Assembly (NCBI RefSeq): GCF_024494565.1
Contig: NZ_JANHDN010000008.1
Span: forward strand, 62,001-126,000
Length of the DNA: 64,000 nt
Source: Halorubrum rutilum
Lineage (GTDB): Archaea; Halobacteriota; Halobacteria; Halobacteriales; Haloferacaceae
Direction of reading: 5' to 3'
Shown here: positions 1 through 8,116 of the stretch, in pieces
How positions within the stretch are numbered: position 1 is the first letter of the stretch
How the letters are laid out: each line of letters opens with the position of its first letter
Translations under genes and position numbers: made by a program
The notes under the pieces: generated by a model
Told to the model about the DNA's origin: nothing
Databases searched by the model: none
The model's input: the letters and a program-made list of their open reading frames with translations, nothing else

Positions 1-1
1 G

Positions 2-241
2 TTGGGCCTGAGCGGCGCGGTGTTCGCGCTCGGCGGCTACCTCCTCGCCGGCAACGTGGTGACCGCGACCCTGTTCGACCGGCTGCGGCTCCCGCCGCGC
101 GCGCAGTTCGCGCTGTTCGGGCTCGCCGCCGTCGCGCTCACCGCGACGACCGCCGCGCCCGGCGTCGCGCTGATCGCCCACGCCGTCGGCGCGTTCTGCG
201 GCCTCGTCGCGGGCCGGGTCGGACTGCTGGACGTGCGGTGA
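2..241 (+). CDS. Rhomboid family intramembrane serine protease, C-terminal part (5' truncated by window edge)
   Basis: Only the last 79 codons are present; the reading frame is open to the window edge, so the true start lies upstream. The segment opens with a GLSG motif, which in rhomboid proteases carries the catalytic serine, and contains a downstream histidine followed by small residues (AHAVGAFCGLVAGR), matching the helix that supplies the catalytic histidine. The residues between are hydrophobic and fit two or three membrane helices. The family cleaves transmembrane substrates inside the membrane. The substrate cannot be judged here. A GC-rich stretch and an A/T run follow the stop codon. 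Confidence 0.75.
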   Translation: MGLSGAVFALGGYLLAGNVVTATLFDRLRLPPRAQFALFGLAAVALTATTAAPGVALIAHAVGAFCGLVAGRVGLLDVR

Positions 242-282
242 GAAACGGGAGGCGAAGCGCGGCGCCGCCGCTGGCGGCGGGA

Positions 283-291
283 ATAAAACGG
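283..291 (-). terminator. T-tract downstream of rps10
   Basis: On the minus strand, about 25 nt after the S10 stop codon, the sequence CGTTTTATT is the only T-rich run before the convergent rhomboid gene. Archaeal intrinsic termination favours such T-tracts. This is an inference from position and composition. Confidence 0.35.
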
Positions 292-315
292 AGAGAGCGA
301 GGGACGCCCTAGCGC

Positions 316-624
316 TTAGTCTTCGAGAACGATCTCGATGCTGACGTCGTTCGGCACTTGGACGCGCATGAGCTGGCGGAGCGCGCGCTCGTCGGCGTCG
401 ATGTCGATCAGCCGCTTGTGGACGCGCATCTCCCAGTGCTCCCACGTCGCCGTCCCCTCACCGTCCGGGGACTTTCGCGACGGGATCTCCAGCGTCTTCG
501 TCGGCAGCGGGATCGGGCCCGACAGGGCGACCCCCGTCGAGTCCGCGATCTCGCGGACGTCGTCGCAGATGTCGTCGAGGTCCTCGGGGCTCGTGCCGGC
601 GAGGCGGACGCGTGCCTGCTGCAT
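316..624 (-). CDS. rps10: 30S ribosomal protein S10 (uS10)
   Basis: A 102-residue protein matching archaeal uS10 over its whole length: [10 protein letters not shown] start, a [20 protein letters not shown] stretch typical of the S10 core, and a C-terminal [13 protein letters not shown]. It is part of the small ribosomal subunit head. The ATG at 624 is 3 nt from the EF-1 alpha stop codon, so the two are co-transcribed. The tuf-rps10 pairing is the standard archaeal arrangement. Confidence 0.97.
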   Translation of the reverse strand: MQQARVRLAGTSPEDLDDICDDVREIADSTGVALSGPIPLPTKTLEIPSRKSPDGEGTATWEHWEMRVHKRLIDIDADERALRQLMRVQVPNDVSIEIVLED

Positions 625-627
625 CGA

Positions 628-1893
628 TTATCGCTCGTTGACTTCGAGCACCTTGCCGGCCGCGATGGTCTGGCCCATGTCGCGGATGGCGAAGCTGCCG
701 AGCTCCGGGATCTCGCCGGAGGGCTCGATGCTGAGCGGTTTCTGGGGGCGCACGGTGACGACCGCGGCGTCGCCGGACTTGATGAAGTCCGGGTTCTCCT
801 CGGCGACCTCACCGGACGAGGGATCGATCTTCTGGTTGATCTCCTCGATCGTACAGGCGACCTGCGCCGTGTGGGCGTGGAAGACCGGGGTGTAGCCGGC
901 CGTGATGACCGACGGGTGCTGCATGACGACGACCTGCGCCTTGAACGTCTCGGCGACGCTCGGCGGGTCGTCGGCGGGGCCGCAGACGTCCCCGCGGCGG
1001 ATGTCGTCCTTGCCGATGCCGCGGACGTTGAACCCGACGTTGTCGCCAGGCTCGGCCTTGGGCACCTCCTCGTGGTGCATCTCGACCGTCTTCACCTCGC
1101 CGCCCACGTCGGACGGCTGGAAGGAGACGTTGTCGCCGGTGTTGAGGACTCCGGTCTCGACGCGTCCCACGGGGACGGTCCCGATGCCGGAGATGGTGTA
1201 GACGTCCTGGATGGGGAGTCGGAGCGGCGCGTCCGTCGGCGGCTCGGACTCCGGCAGGTCGTTGAGCGACTCCAGCAGGGTGGGGCCGTCGTACCACGGC
1301 GTGTTGTCGGAGGGCTCGGCGACGTTGTCGCCCTCGAACGCGGAGATCGGCACGAAGGTCGTGTCGTCGGTCGCGAAGCGGACCTGGTTGAGCAGGTCCT
1401 CGACCTCGCCGATGACCTCCTTGTAGGTGGACTCCTGGTAGTCGACCAGGTCCATCTTGTTGACGCCGATGATGAGCTCGTTGATCCCCAACGTGCGGGC
1501 CAGGAACACGTGCTCTCGGGTCTGGGGCGCGACGCCGTCGTCGGCCGCGACGACGAGCACCGCGTTGTCGGCCTGCGAGGCGCCCGTGATCATGTTCTTC
1601 ACGAAGTCACGGTGGCCCGGGCAGTCGACGATGGTGAAGTAGTAGTTGTCCGTGTCGAACTCCTGGTGGGCGATGTCGATCGTGACGCCGCGCTCGCGCT
1701 CCTCGGCGAGGTTGTCCATCACGTAGGCGAACTCGAAGCCGCCCTTGCCCTTCTCTTCGGCTTCCTCGCGGTGCTGCTCGATTACGTGCTCGGGGACGCT
1801 CCCCGTCTCGAAGAGGAGGCGACCCACGAGCGTGCTCTTGCCGTGGTCGACGTGGCCGATGATGGCCAGGTTCTGGTGCGGTTTGTCACTCAT
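628..1893 (-). CDS. tef1a: Translation elongation factor EF-1 alpha (aEF1A)
   Basis: A GTPase that delivers aminoacyl-tRNA to the ribosome. The start ATG at 1893 gives 421 residues ([20 protein letters not shown]), the normal haloarchaeal length. An upstream in-frame extension exists but has no family counterpart. G1 (GHVDHGKS), G3 (DCPGHRDF) and G4 (NKMD) motifs are all present, followed by the two beta-barrel domains. It lies downstream of homoserine dehydrogenase on the same strand with a 210-bp gap containing its own TATA-like box, and upstream of rps10. Expression is expected to be very high. An inverted repeat flanks the TATA box (see the separate entry). Confidence 0.98.
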   Translation of the reverse strand: MSDKPHQNLAIIGHVDHGKSTLVGRLLFETGSVPEHVIEQHREEAEEKGKGGFEFAYVMDNLAEERERGVTIDIAHQEFDTDNYYFTIVDCPGHRDFVKNMITGASQADNAVLVVAADDGVAPQTREHVFLARTLGINELIIGVNKMDLVDYQESTYKEVIGEVEDLLNQVRFATDDTTFVPISAFEGDNVAEPSDNTPWYDGPTLLESLNDLPESEPPTDAPLRLPIQDVYTISGIGTVPVGRVETGVLNTGDNVSFQPSDVGGEVKTVEMHHEEVPKAEPGDNVGFNVRGIGKDDIRRGDVCGPADDPPSVAETFKAQVVVMQHPSVITAGYTPVFHAHTAQVACTIEEINQKIDPSSGEVAEENPDFIKSGDAAVVTVRPQKPLSIEPSGEIPELGSFAIRDMGQTIAAGKVLEVNER

Positions 1894-1915
1894 GGGGTAA
1901 TCACGCGCTAAGGCG

Positions 1916-1972
1916 CTCTGTGAGTAAGTTTCGGTAGATTCCACTAAAACGGTTTCGATACGGCTCACAGAG
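1916..1972. promoter_or_regulatory. 9-bp inverted repeat flanking the EF-1 alpha TATA box
   Basis: CTCTGTGAG at 1916-1924 and its exact reverse complement CTCACAGAG at 1964-1972 lie 39 nt apart. Between them, on the minus strand, is GTTTTAGTGG (about 1942-1950), a TATA-like box some 27 nt before a start site near 1920. The arms therefore sit just upstream of the TATA box and at the predicted transcription start. A role as operator or 5'-end structure is inferred. Confidence 0.4.
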
Positions 1973-2103
1973 TTTCGCGCCGCGGTCCGGCGATTCTCGA
2001 CAACGCGGGGCACGGCACAGCGGCGCACGGGCGGGGGCGCGGTCGGCGTCACCGGTGGGGCTGCGGTCGACGTCGCCGCGACGCGGTCCGGGCCGAGGGC
2101 GAC

Positions 2104-3090
2104 CTACTCCAACCGCCCGACGTCGCCGAGCACCGCGCTCGCGGTCTCCGGCCCGCCGGCGCCCCGGCCCGAGATGTTGAGCCGGCCGGCGTGCTCGGTC
2201 TCGATCTGGACGATGTTCTGCGTGCCGGAGACCGCGAGCGTCCCGTTCTCGGGGACGAGCCGCGGCGCGACGCGGACCGTCTCGCCCGTCGCCTCGCCGA
2301 TGAGCCGGACCGTCCGGCCGTCCTCGGCCGCGAGCCGCAGCGCCGAGCCGGGGACGTCGCGGATCCCGGAGACGTCGGCGTCGTCGAGCGTGAACTCCCG
2401 GGCGGCGGCCGGGTCGTCGGCCGCGCCGAACGAGAGCACGTTCGCGAGGATGACGCACTTCAGCGCCGCGTCGGTCCCGTCGACGTCGAACGAGGGGTCC
2501 GCCTCGGCGACGCCGAGGTCCTGCGCCTCCGCGAGCACGTGCTCGTAGTCGAGCCCCTCGGCGGCCATCCGCGTGAGGATGAAGTTCGCCGTCCCGTTGA
2601 GCACCCCCCGGACCGCCGTGACGTGTCCGGGCTCGATGTCCTCGACGGTCGAGACCGCCGGGATGGCGCCGCCGACGGTCGCCTCGAACCGGATCTCGCC
2701 CGCGCTGTCGGCGACGGCCCGCCGCAGGTCGCCGAACCGCTCCGCGACCGGGCCCTTGTTCGCGAGCACGGCGTGGCGGTCGCGCTCCAGCGCGCGGGTC
2801 ACGTGCGAGAAGCCGGGCTCGGCGTCGCCGAGCGTCGTCGGCGTCGCCTCGACGAGGACGTCGTAGTCGGCCGCCAGCGCGTCCTCGGGGTCGCCGTCGC
2901 CGACGATCCCGCGCTCCGCCTTGCGGGCCACCACGGCGTCGGGGTCGACGCCGACGCCCCGGCCGCCCGTCCCGTCGGCGACGGTCGCCGACGCGGAGTC
3001 CGCGACCGCGACGACCTCGTGGCCGTGTTCGCCCGCGAGCTCGACGACGGAGCGTCCGACCGCGCCCGCCCCGATAACGGCGAGTCTCAC
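2104..3090 (-). CDS. hom: Homoserine dehydrogenase
   Basis: NAD(P)-dependent reduction of aspartate semialdehyde to homoserine, the branch to threonine and methionine. The GTG at 3090 gives 328 residues beginning VRLAVIGAGAVGRSVVELAG, a Rossmann GxGxxG fold at the N-terminus. The catalytic domain contains ANKGPVAE and GGAIP and the GTANFILTRM motif seen in the family. The GTG overlaps the TGA of the ACT-domain gene as GTGA, so translation is probably coupled. No ACT domain is fused to this enzyme. The separate ACT protein just upstream is a plausible regulatory partner. Confidence 0.95.
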   Translation of the reverse strand: MRLAVIGAGAVGRSVVELAGEHGHEVVAVADSASATVADGTGGRGVGVDPDAVVARKAERGIVGDGDPEDALAADYDVLVEATPTTLGDAEPGFSHVTRALERDRHAVLANKGPVAERFGDLRRAVADSAGEIRFEATVGGAIPAVSTVEDIEPGHVTAVRGVLNGTANFILTRMAAEGLDYEHVLAEAQDLGVAEADPSFDVDGTDAALKCVILANVLSFGAADDPAAAREFTLDDADVSGIRDVPGSALRLAAEDGRTVRLIGEATGETVRVAPRLVPENGTLAVSGTQNIVQIETEHAGRLNISGRGAGGPETASAVLGDVGRLE

Positions 3091-3680
3091 GCCTCCACCC
3101 CCGTGAGCGGCTCGACGAGCCGCAGCTCCTTCTCCTCGGCCAGCTCCCGGACCGCCGCGAGCGCGGCCTCCGTCTCGCCGGCGCGGGCCTCCAGGCGGAG
3201 CCGGGCGCTCGACGCCTCCTCGGTGCCCTGCGGCGCCGCGAGCGACACGTCGGCGACCGACGCCGACTCGCAGGCCTCGATCCGCGAGAGCGTGTCGGAG
3301 AGGTCGGTGTCGATGAGGTGGCCGAACAGGAGGAGGGTCACCTCCTCGGCGTACCGCTCCGTCCCCGCCTGCATCACGTTCACGCCCTCGGTCCGGAGCG
3401 CCTCGACGATCCCCTCGAACCGCTCCTGGGTCGCCTCGAAGTCGACCTCGACCGGGATCCGACCGCGCGGGGTCTTGTTCCCCCGCTCGTGGTAGATCGA
3501 GAGGAGGTTGCCCCCGTTGTCGGCGATCGGCCGGAGGGCGGCGAGCAGCTGGCCCGGCTCGTCGACGAGTTCGAGCCGCACCGTGTGCGTCGACGGCGTC
3601 GCCGAGGCGTGCCCGCCGTCGGGGCTGGCGTCCTCGTCGTCCGCCGCCTCCTCGGGGACCCCGTCGCGGGCGTCGCTCAC
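3087..3680 (-). CDS. ACT-domain amino-acid-binding regulatory protein
   Basis: The GTG at 3680 gives 197 residues. After an acidic N-terminus (about 1-30) comes VRLELVDEPGQLLAALRPIADNGGN, the classic start of an ACT fold that binds amino acids at its dimer interface. The remaining region contains a second alpha/beta segment (about 110-190). It is encoded between a small ORF and homoserine dehydrogenase with GTGA overlaps at both ends, so it is probably an allosteric partner of homoserine dehydrogenase sensing threonine or a related amino acid. That assignment is from context. The family is usually annotated only as an ACT-domain protein. Confidence 0.85.
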   Translation of the reverse strand: MSDARDGVPEEAADDEDASPDGGHASATPSTHTVRLELVDEPGQLLAALRPIADNGGNLLSIYHERGNKTPRGRIPVEVDFEATQERFEGIVEALRTEGVNVMQAGTERYAEEVTLLLFGHLIDTDLSDTLSRIEACESASVADVSLAAPQGTEEASSARLRLEARAGETEAALAAVRELAEEKELRLVEPLTGVEA

Positions 3681-3841
3681 GCGGCCACCTCCGCGAGGCC
3701 GGCGGAGTCGGCGTCCGCGACCGTCGAGGGCGGTGCGACCGGCGGTGTGGTCGCGGTTCGGCACGGTCCTGTCGGCGACGCGGAGCGGTCGCTTGCTGGC
3801 TCCGTCGCGGTGCGCCGAGCGGGAGTCGTGCCCGTCTGCAT
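3677..3841 (-). CDS. 54-residue threonine-rich small ORF heading the ACT/homoserine dehydrogenase operon
   Basis: The ATG at 3841 opens 54 codons ending at the TGA at 3677-3679, which overlaps the GTG of the ACT gene as GTGA. A TATA box (TTATAC, 3866-3871 on the minus strand) is centred about 27 nt before the ATG, which is the spacing of a haloarchaeal leaderless transcript, so this ORF would be the first thing translated. Third codon positions are mostly G or C, as in neighbouring genes. Ten of 54 residues are threonine. It is neutral rather than acidic and shows no domain. It may be a leader peptide controlling the operon or a genuine small protein; the sequence alone does not decide. Confidence 0.6.
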   Translation of the reverse strand: MQTGTTPARRTATEPASDRSASPTGPCRTATTPPVAPPSTVADADSAGLAEVAA

Positions 3842-3865
3842 ACCAGAAGGAAGTCGGGGGATCGG

Positions 3866-3871
3866 GTATAA
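3866..3871 (-). promoter_or_regulatory. TATA box of the hom operon
   Basis: TTATAC on the minus strand, centred about 27 nt before the ATG at 3841. This predicts a leaderless transcript starting at or next to that ATG. Confidence 0.65.
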
Positions 3872-4051
3872 GCCTTCGGCGATGGCAGGCGTTGCCTCGC
3901 TCGTCGGCGTGTGAACTCACGGCACGGAAAGCGGCGGGGGTGGTCCGACGGGGAGCGGCACATTTCGACGGAGCGCGCGGGCGCAGCGTGTGTTACGGCC
4001 CTCGAAGCGGGCAAAAGACATTTTCCACCGCCCGCGGTACCGTCCGCAGCG

Positions 4052-4713
4052 ATGCCCTCCACCGACAGGCGAACGGCCCTGAGATACGTCGCGCTCGCGA
4101 TGACGGGACTGATCGGGGCGGACCTGGCGATGGAAACGGTCGGATCACCGGACGAACCGCCCTCGTGGGGCCCTCCCGTCGAGGGCGGGCACGGGGACTG
4201 GGCGATCATCGACCGGGACACCGATCGGTTCGACGGCGAGGCGGTCGACGCGACCCTCGTGTTGACGGTGCAGGGACCGAACGACGGCTCCGACCGGTTC
4301 GACGACGACGGGACCCGCGTCGTCAGCTACGAGGCGACCGTGGACGACGAAAACCGGGAGTGGAACTACGTCCTCGGCCGACCGCGCCTCTCGCTCCGCC
4401 TCGGACTGGACGGAGACGGTGCGGGGACGGTCTTCTTCTCGAACGCCAACGCGTACGGGGACACGCCGGACGACGACGTGGCCGGACACAGCGAGATCAG
4501 CCACGCGTTCGACGCCGGGAGCGGCCGAGGGGCCGTGAATCCGCTCCAGAACTACTCGAGGTCCGCCGACGGCGACGGGACCGAAGTGGACGCGACCATG
4601 GAGTCGAGCGTCACCGTTCCGGTAGTGAAGACGTGGCTGCGAGGGGTCGGCGGCCGGATCGAGACCGGGACCTTCGGTGCGAGATCACGGAGACGGTCAC
4701 CTTCGTCGGGTGA
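4052..4713 (+). pseudogene. Tat-signal hypothetical protein, probably frameshifted near its 3' end
   Basis: The ATG at 4052 follows an A/T-rich ACATTTTCC stretch about 30 nt upstream. The N-terminus STDRRTALRYVALAMTGLIG resembles a twin-arginine signal, and the body is a beta-rich acidic domain of unknown function. In the starting frame the protein reads VTVPVVKTWLRGVGG and then turns into arginine/serine-rich sequence unlike the rest, staying open to 4831. The +1 frame supplies CEITETVTFVG followed by a stop at 4711-4713, a far more natural ending. A frameshift around 4660-4680 is therefore likely, either a real mutation or a sequencing error. No operon partner is visible; EF-2 converges on it. 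Confidence 0.55.
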
Positions 4714-4827
4714 CTGCAACCGCGAGGATCCGCGCCGGATTCGAGGGGCGAGCGCTATCGATTACGGGGAGACGCCGCAAAACGGAAGACAGCTAAACCG
4801 AGGCAGACCGCGGACCGCGTCGTCGAC

Positions 4828-7017
4828 TTAGAAGTAGTCGATCGACGACGGCAGTTCGAGCTTCATCCCCTTGCGCTCGCGGATCTCCATGATCTTCTCG
4901 CGCTGGAGGTTGTCGACGAGGACGCGGAAGCCCGCGTTCTCGGTGTTCCACGAGGCGCGGCCCTCGGTGGCCGAGCGGATGTCGGAGGAGAAGCCGATCA
5001 TCTCCTCGACGGGCGCGATGCCCTCGACGACCATCAGGTCGCCCTCCTGATACATGTCGTCGACGCGGCCGCGGCGGCCCTGGATCTCGCCGGACGCGGC
5101 GCCCATGTGCTCCGAGGGCACGTCGATCCGGACGTCCTGAATCGGCTCCAGCAGGCGGACCTCGCCGTCGATCAGCGCGCGGTGGACCGCGTCGCGGACG
5201 GCGGGGATGACCTGCGCGGGCCCGCGGTGGATGGTGTCCTCGTGGAGCTTCGCGTCGTGCAGCCGGAACAGCGACCCCTGGACCGGCTCGGCGGCGAGCG
5301 GCCCGTCGTCGAGCGCCTCTTGGAGCCCTTCGAGGACGAGCTCCATCGTCTCGTTGAGGTGCTGGATCCCCTTCGTGTCGTCGATGAGGATGTTGGTCCG
5401 GTGGATGTCCTCGACGTTCTGGGAGGTGTCCTTGTCCATGCCGGCCTCCTGGAGCGCCTCCCGGCGCTCAAGCTCGGGCATGTCCATCGAGACCTCGCCG
5501 AGCTGGATGGCGTCGACGATCTCCTGGGCCATCGGCTCGACCGTGAGGTAGAACTTGTTGTGGCGGTTCGGCGACTGCCCCTCGACCTCGCGGGACGCCT
5601 CCTGGGGCTGCTCGCGGAAGACGACGATCGGCTCGCCGGTGATGACCGGGATGCCCTGGTTGTCGCGGATCCGCTGGGTGATCACTTCGAGGTGGAGCTC
5701 GCCCTGCCCGCTGATGAGGTGCTCGCCCGTGTCCTCGTTGATCTCGATCTGGATCGTCGGGTCCTCCTTGGCGACCTGCTGGAGCGTCTCGATGAGCTTC
5801 GGCAGGTCGTCCATGTTCTGGGCCTCGACGGACTTCGTGATGACCGGCTCGGAGATGTGCTCGATCGACTCGAACGGCGTCATCTCGACCGAGGAGACGG
5901 TGGAGCCGGCGATGGCGTCGCGCAGTCCGGTGACGGACGCGATGTTCCCCGCCGGGACGCGGTCCACCTCCTCGCGCTCGGACCCCATGAACAGGCCGAC
6001 GCTCTGGATCCGGTTCTTCCCGGCCGTGCCGGAGACGTACAGCTCCTGGCCCTTCTCCAGCGTGCCGGAGAAGACGCGACCCGTCGCGATCTCGCCCGCG
6101 TGCGGGTCCATGGAGATGTCGGTGACCATGAAGACGACCTCGCCGTCCTCGTCGACCAGTCGCATCGTGTCGGCCAGCTCGCTGTCCGCGTCGCCGCGCC
6201 AGATGCGCGGGACGCGGCGGGGCTGGGCGTCGACCGGGTTCGGGAAGTGCTCGCAGACCATGTCGAGCACGACGTCCGAGAGCGGCGTCCGCTCGTGGAG
6301 CTCGTCGCGCTTGTCGGCCCGTTCGAGCTCCATGATGTCGCCGAAGTCCATGCCGGTCCGCTGCATCGACGGCATCGAGACGCCCCACTTGTACAGCGCG
6401 GAGCCGAACCCGACCGTGCCGTCCTCGACGGAGACGGTCCAGTCCTCGGGGATGTCGTCCATGTTCTCGGCCATCCCGCGGATGAGCTCGTTGACGTCGG
6501 CGATGACCGACATCAGCCGCTCCTGCATCTCCTGGGGCCCCTCCTGGAGCTCCGAGATGAGGCGGTCGACCTTGTTGATGAACAGCGCCGGCTTCACGCC
6601 CTCGCGGAGCGCCTGGCGGAGCACCGTCTCGGTCTGGGGCATGGCGCCCTCGACGGCGTCGACGACCACCAGCGCGCCGTCGACCGCGCGCATGGCGCGG
6701 GTGACGTCGCCCCCGAAGTCGACGTGGCCCGGCGTGTCGATGAGGTTGACGAGGTGGTTGGTGTCGCCGTACTCGTGGGTCATCGAGACGTTCGCCGCGT
6801 CGATGGTGATCCCCCGCTCCTGTTCGTCCTCCTTCGTGTCCATCGCGAGCTGCTCGCCCGCGGTGTCCTGGGAGATCATGCCGGCGCCGGCCAGCAGGTT
6901 GTCGGAGAGCGTCGTCTTCCCGTGGTCGACGTGGGCGGCGATGGCGATGTTCCGGATGTTCCCCGGCGTGTCCATCAGCCGCTCGCACTCTTGAACGATC
7001 TTCTTGCGTCGGCCCAT
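4828..7017 (-). CDS. fusA: Translation elongation factor EF-2
   Basis: The ribosomal translocase, 729 residues from the ATG at 7017 ([19 protein letters not shown]). G1 is [11 protein letters not shown]3 is DTPGHVDF and G4 is NKVD. The C-terminal half contains the EF-2 domain IV loop with DTIHRGPAQ, whose histidine is the diphthamide site in archaeal and eukaryotic EF-2. It is monocistronic: a TATA-like CTTTTGACCC (7041-7050, minus strand) lies about 29 nt before the ATG, implying a leaderless or nearly leaderless mRNA. Confidence 0.98.
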   Translation of the reverse strand: MGRRKKIVQECERLMDTPGNIRNIAIAAHVDHGKTTLSDNLLAGAGMISQDTAGEQLAMDTKEDEQERGITIDAANVSMTHEYGDTNHLVNLIDTPGHVDFGGDVTRAMRAVDGALVVVDAVEGAMPQTETVLRQALREGVKPALFINKVDRLISELQEGPQEMQERLMSVIADVNELIRGMAENMDDIPEDWTVSVEDGTVGFGSALYKWGVSMPSMQRTGMDFGDIMELERADKRDELHERTPLSDVVLDMVCEHFPNPVDAQPRRVPRIWRGDADSELADTMRLVDEDGEVVFMVTDISMDPHAGEIATGRVFSGTLEKGQELYVSGTAGKNRIQSVGLFMGSEREEVDRVPAGNIASVTGLRDAIAGSTVSSVEMTPFESIEHISEPVITKSVEAQNMDDLPKLIETLQQVAKEDPTIQIEINEDTGEHLISGQGELHLEVITQRIRDNQGIPVITGEPIVVFREQPQEASREVEGQSPNRHNKFYLTVEPMAQEIVDAIQLGEVSMDMPELERREALQEAGMDKDTSQNVEDIHRTNILIDDTKGIQHLNETMELVLEGLQEALDDGPLAAEPVQGSLFRLHDAKLHEDTIHRGPAQVIPAVRDAVHRALIDGEVRLLEPIQDVRIDVPSEHMGAASGEIQGRRGRVDDMYQEGDLMVVEGIAPVEEMIGFSSDIRSATEGRASWNTENAGFRVLVDNLQREKIMEIRERKGMKLELPSSIDYF

Positions 7018-7184
7018 TATACCGCTTGTTACCGATAGCAGGGTCAAAAGGGTAGTGTTTCTCCGCGGCCGTTTCGGCGCGGATCGCCCCGATCACCGGC
7101 GATTTCGTGCCGATCGGTCGCACGGTCCGACGGGGACCACCGAGGCGGACGACCGCCGTTGCGCGGCGGCCGTCTCCACGCGGA

Positions 7185-7190
7185 TTTAAG
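7185..7190 (+). promoter_or_regulatory. TATA box of the KDPG aldolase gene
   Basis: TTTAAG centred about 27 nt before the ATG at 7214, predicting a leaderless transcript and supporting that start over an in-frame upstream codon. Confidence 0.6.
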
Positions 7191-7213
7191 TGCTCGGTGC
7201 GGGACCGAGGCGT

Positions 7214-7858
7214 ATGAACGAGACGCTCTCTCGGCTCGCCGACACCGGCGTCGTCGCGGTGCTGCGCGGGGTCGAGGCCGATCGGCTCATCGAGATCACG
7301 GAGGCGCTCCGCGAGGGCGGGGTCACCACCGTCGAGATCACCGCGGACACGCCCGACGTCGCCGGGAAGCTCGGCGAGGTCGCGGGCTCGTTCGGCGACG
7401 AGGTCGTCGTCGGGACCGGCACCGTCCTCGACAGCGAGACCGCCCGGACCACGCTGATGGCCGGCGCGGAGTTCGTCGTCTCGCCGAGCCTCCACGAGGA
7501 CGTGATCGAGACCTGCAACCGCTACGGCGCCGTCACCGCGCCCGGCGTGATGACGCCGACGGAGGCGATCCGCGGCTACGAGGCCGGCGCCGACTTCGTG
7601 AAGGTGTTCCCCGCGAAGACGGTCGGTCCGGACCACCTCGCCGCGATGAAGGGCCCGCTCGGCCAGATCCCGATGATGCCGACCGGCGGCGTCGGTCCGG
7701 ACAACGCCGGCGACTACGTCGAGGCCGGGGCGTTCGCGGTCGGCGCCGGCGGCGCGCTCGTCGACTACGACGCGGCCGAACGCGGCGACTACGACGAGAT
7801 CACCGAGACCGCCCGGGAGTTCACGCGGGTCGTCGCGGAGGCGCGGACCGACGACTGA
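7214..7858 (+). CDS. Bacterial-type KDPG/KHG aldolase
   Basis: A class I aldolase cleaving 2-keto-3-deoxy-6-phosphogluconate (or 4-hydroxy-2-oxoglutarate) to pyruvate plus an aldehyde. It has 214 residues. Family features are VVAVLRG at the N-terminus, VEITADTP with the catalytic glutamate, GTGTVLD, EFVVSPS, and the Schiff-base lysine in ADFVKVFPAK; GGVGPDN forms the phosphate-binding end. It is a single-gene unit with a leaderless-type promoter, and no sugar-acid pathway genes are adjacent. Haloarchaea also have an unrelated DapA-type KD(P)G aldolase, so this bacterial-type enzyme may serve another acid or be of bacterial origin; that is inference. Confidence 0.9.
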   Translation: MNETLSRLADTGVVAVLRGVEADRLIEITEALREGGVTTVEITADTPDVAGKLGEVAGSFGDEVVVGTGTVLDSETARTTLMAGAEFVVSPSLHEDVIETCNRYGAVTAPGVMTPTEAIRGYEAGADFVKVFPAKTVGPDHLAAMKGPLGQIPMMPTGGVGPDNAGDYVEAGAFAVGAGGALVDYDAAERGDYDEITETAREFTRVVAEARTDD

Positions 7859-7894
7859 ACGGGAGCAGCGTCGCGTCGGTCTCCGGAATTTCAA

Positions 7895-7914
7895 TGGCAT
7901 GCCAGACCATGCCA
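7895..7914. repeat. Short inverted repeat between convergent genes
   Basis: TGGCATG at 7895-7901 and CATGCCA at 7908-7914, separated by 6 nt, in the 258-bp gap between the convergent KDPG aldolase and PolD2 genes. It may be a transcript-end structure. No other gene is supported in the gap, which is otherwise GC-rich. Confidence 0.3.
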
Positions 7915-8116
7915 AACAGACAATAGCGCGAGAGGCCGACGCCGAGACGGCTTCCAGCCCGCCCGCACGACGAGAGGCACACCGCTGGGAGTCGTCCCGA
8001 GAACCCTGTCGGCACCCGTTTCCGAGCCCGCCGGCGGAAATCCCCCCTCTCCCCTCCTCCCCCGGCGGGCCGGGTCACGCCGTCACGGTCCGTGCCGCGG
8101 CGGCGGTCGCGGCGCG

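Noticed and set aside
358..1911. Long open frame antisense to EF-1 alpha, and similar long antisense frames over EF-2, PolD2, the E1-E3 genes and the RNA polymerase genes
   Set aside because: High GC with biased third positions leaves few stops on the opposite strand. The peptides are Arg/Leu/Val-rich repeats without family features and overlap certain genes.
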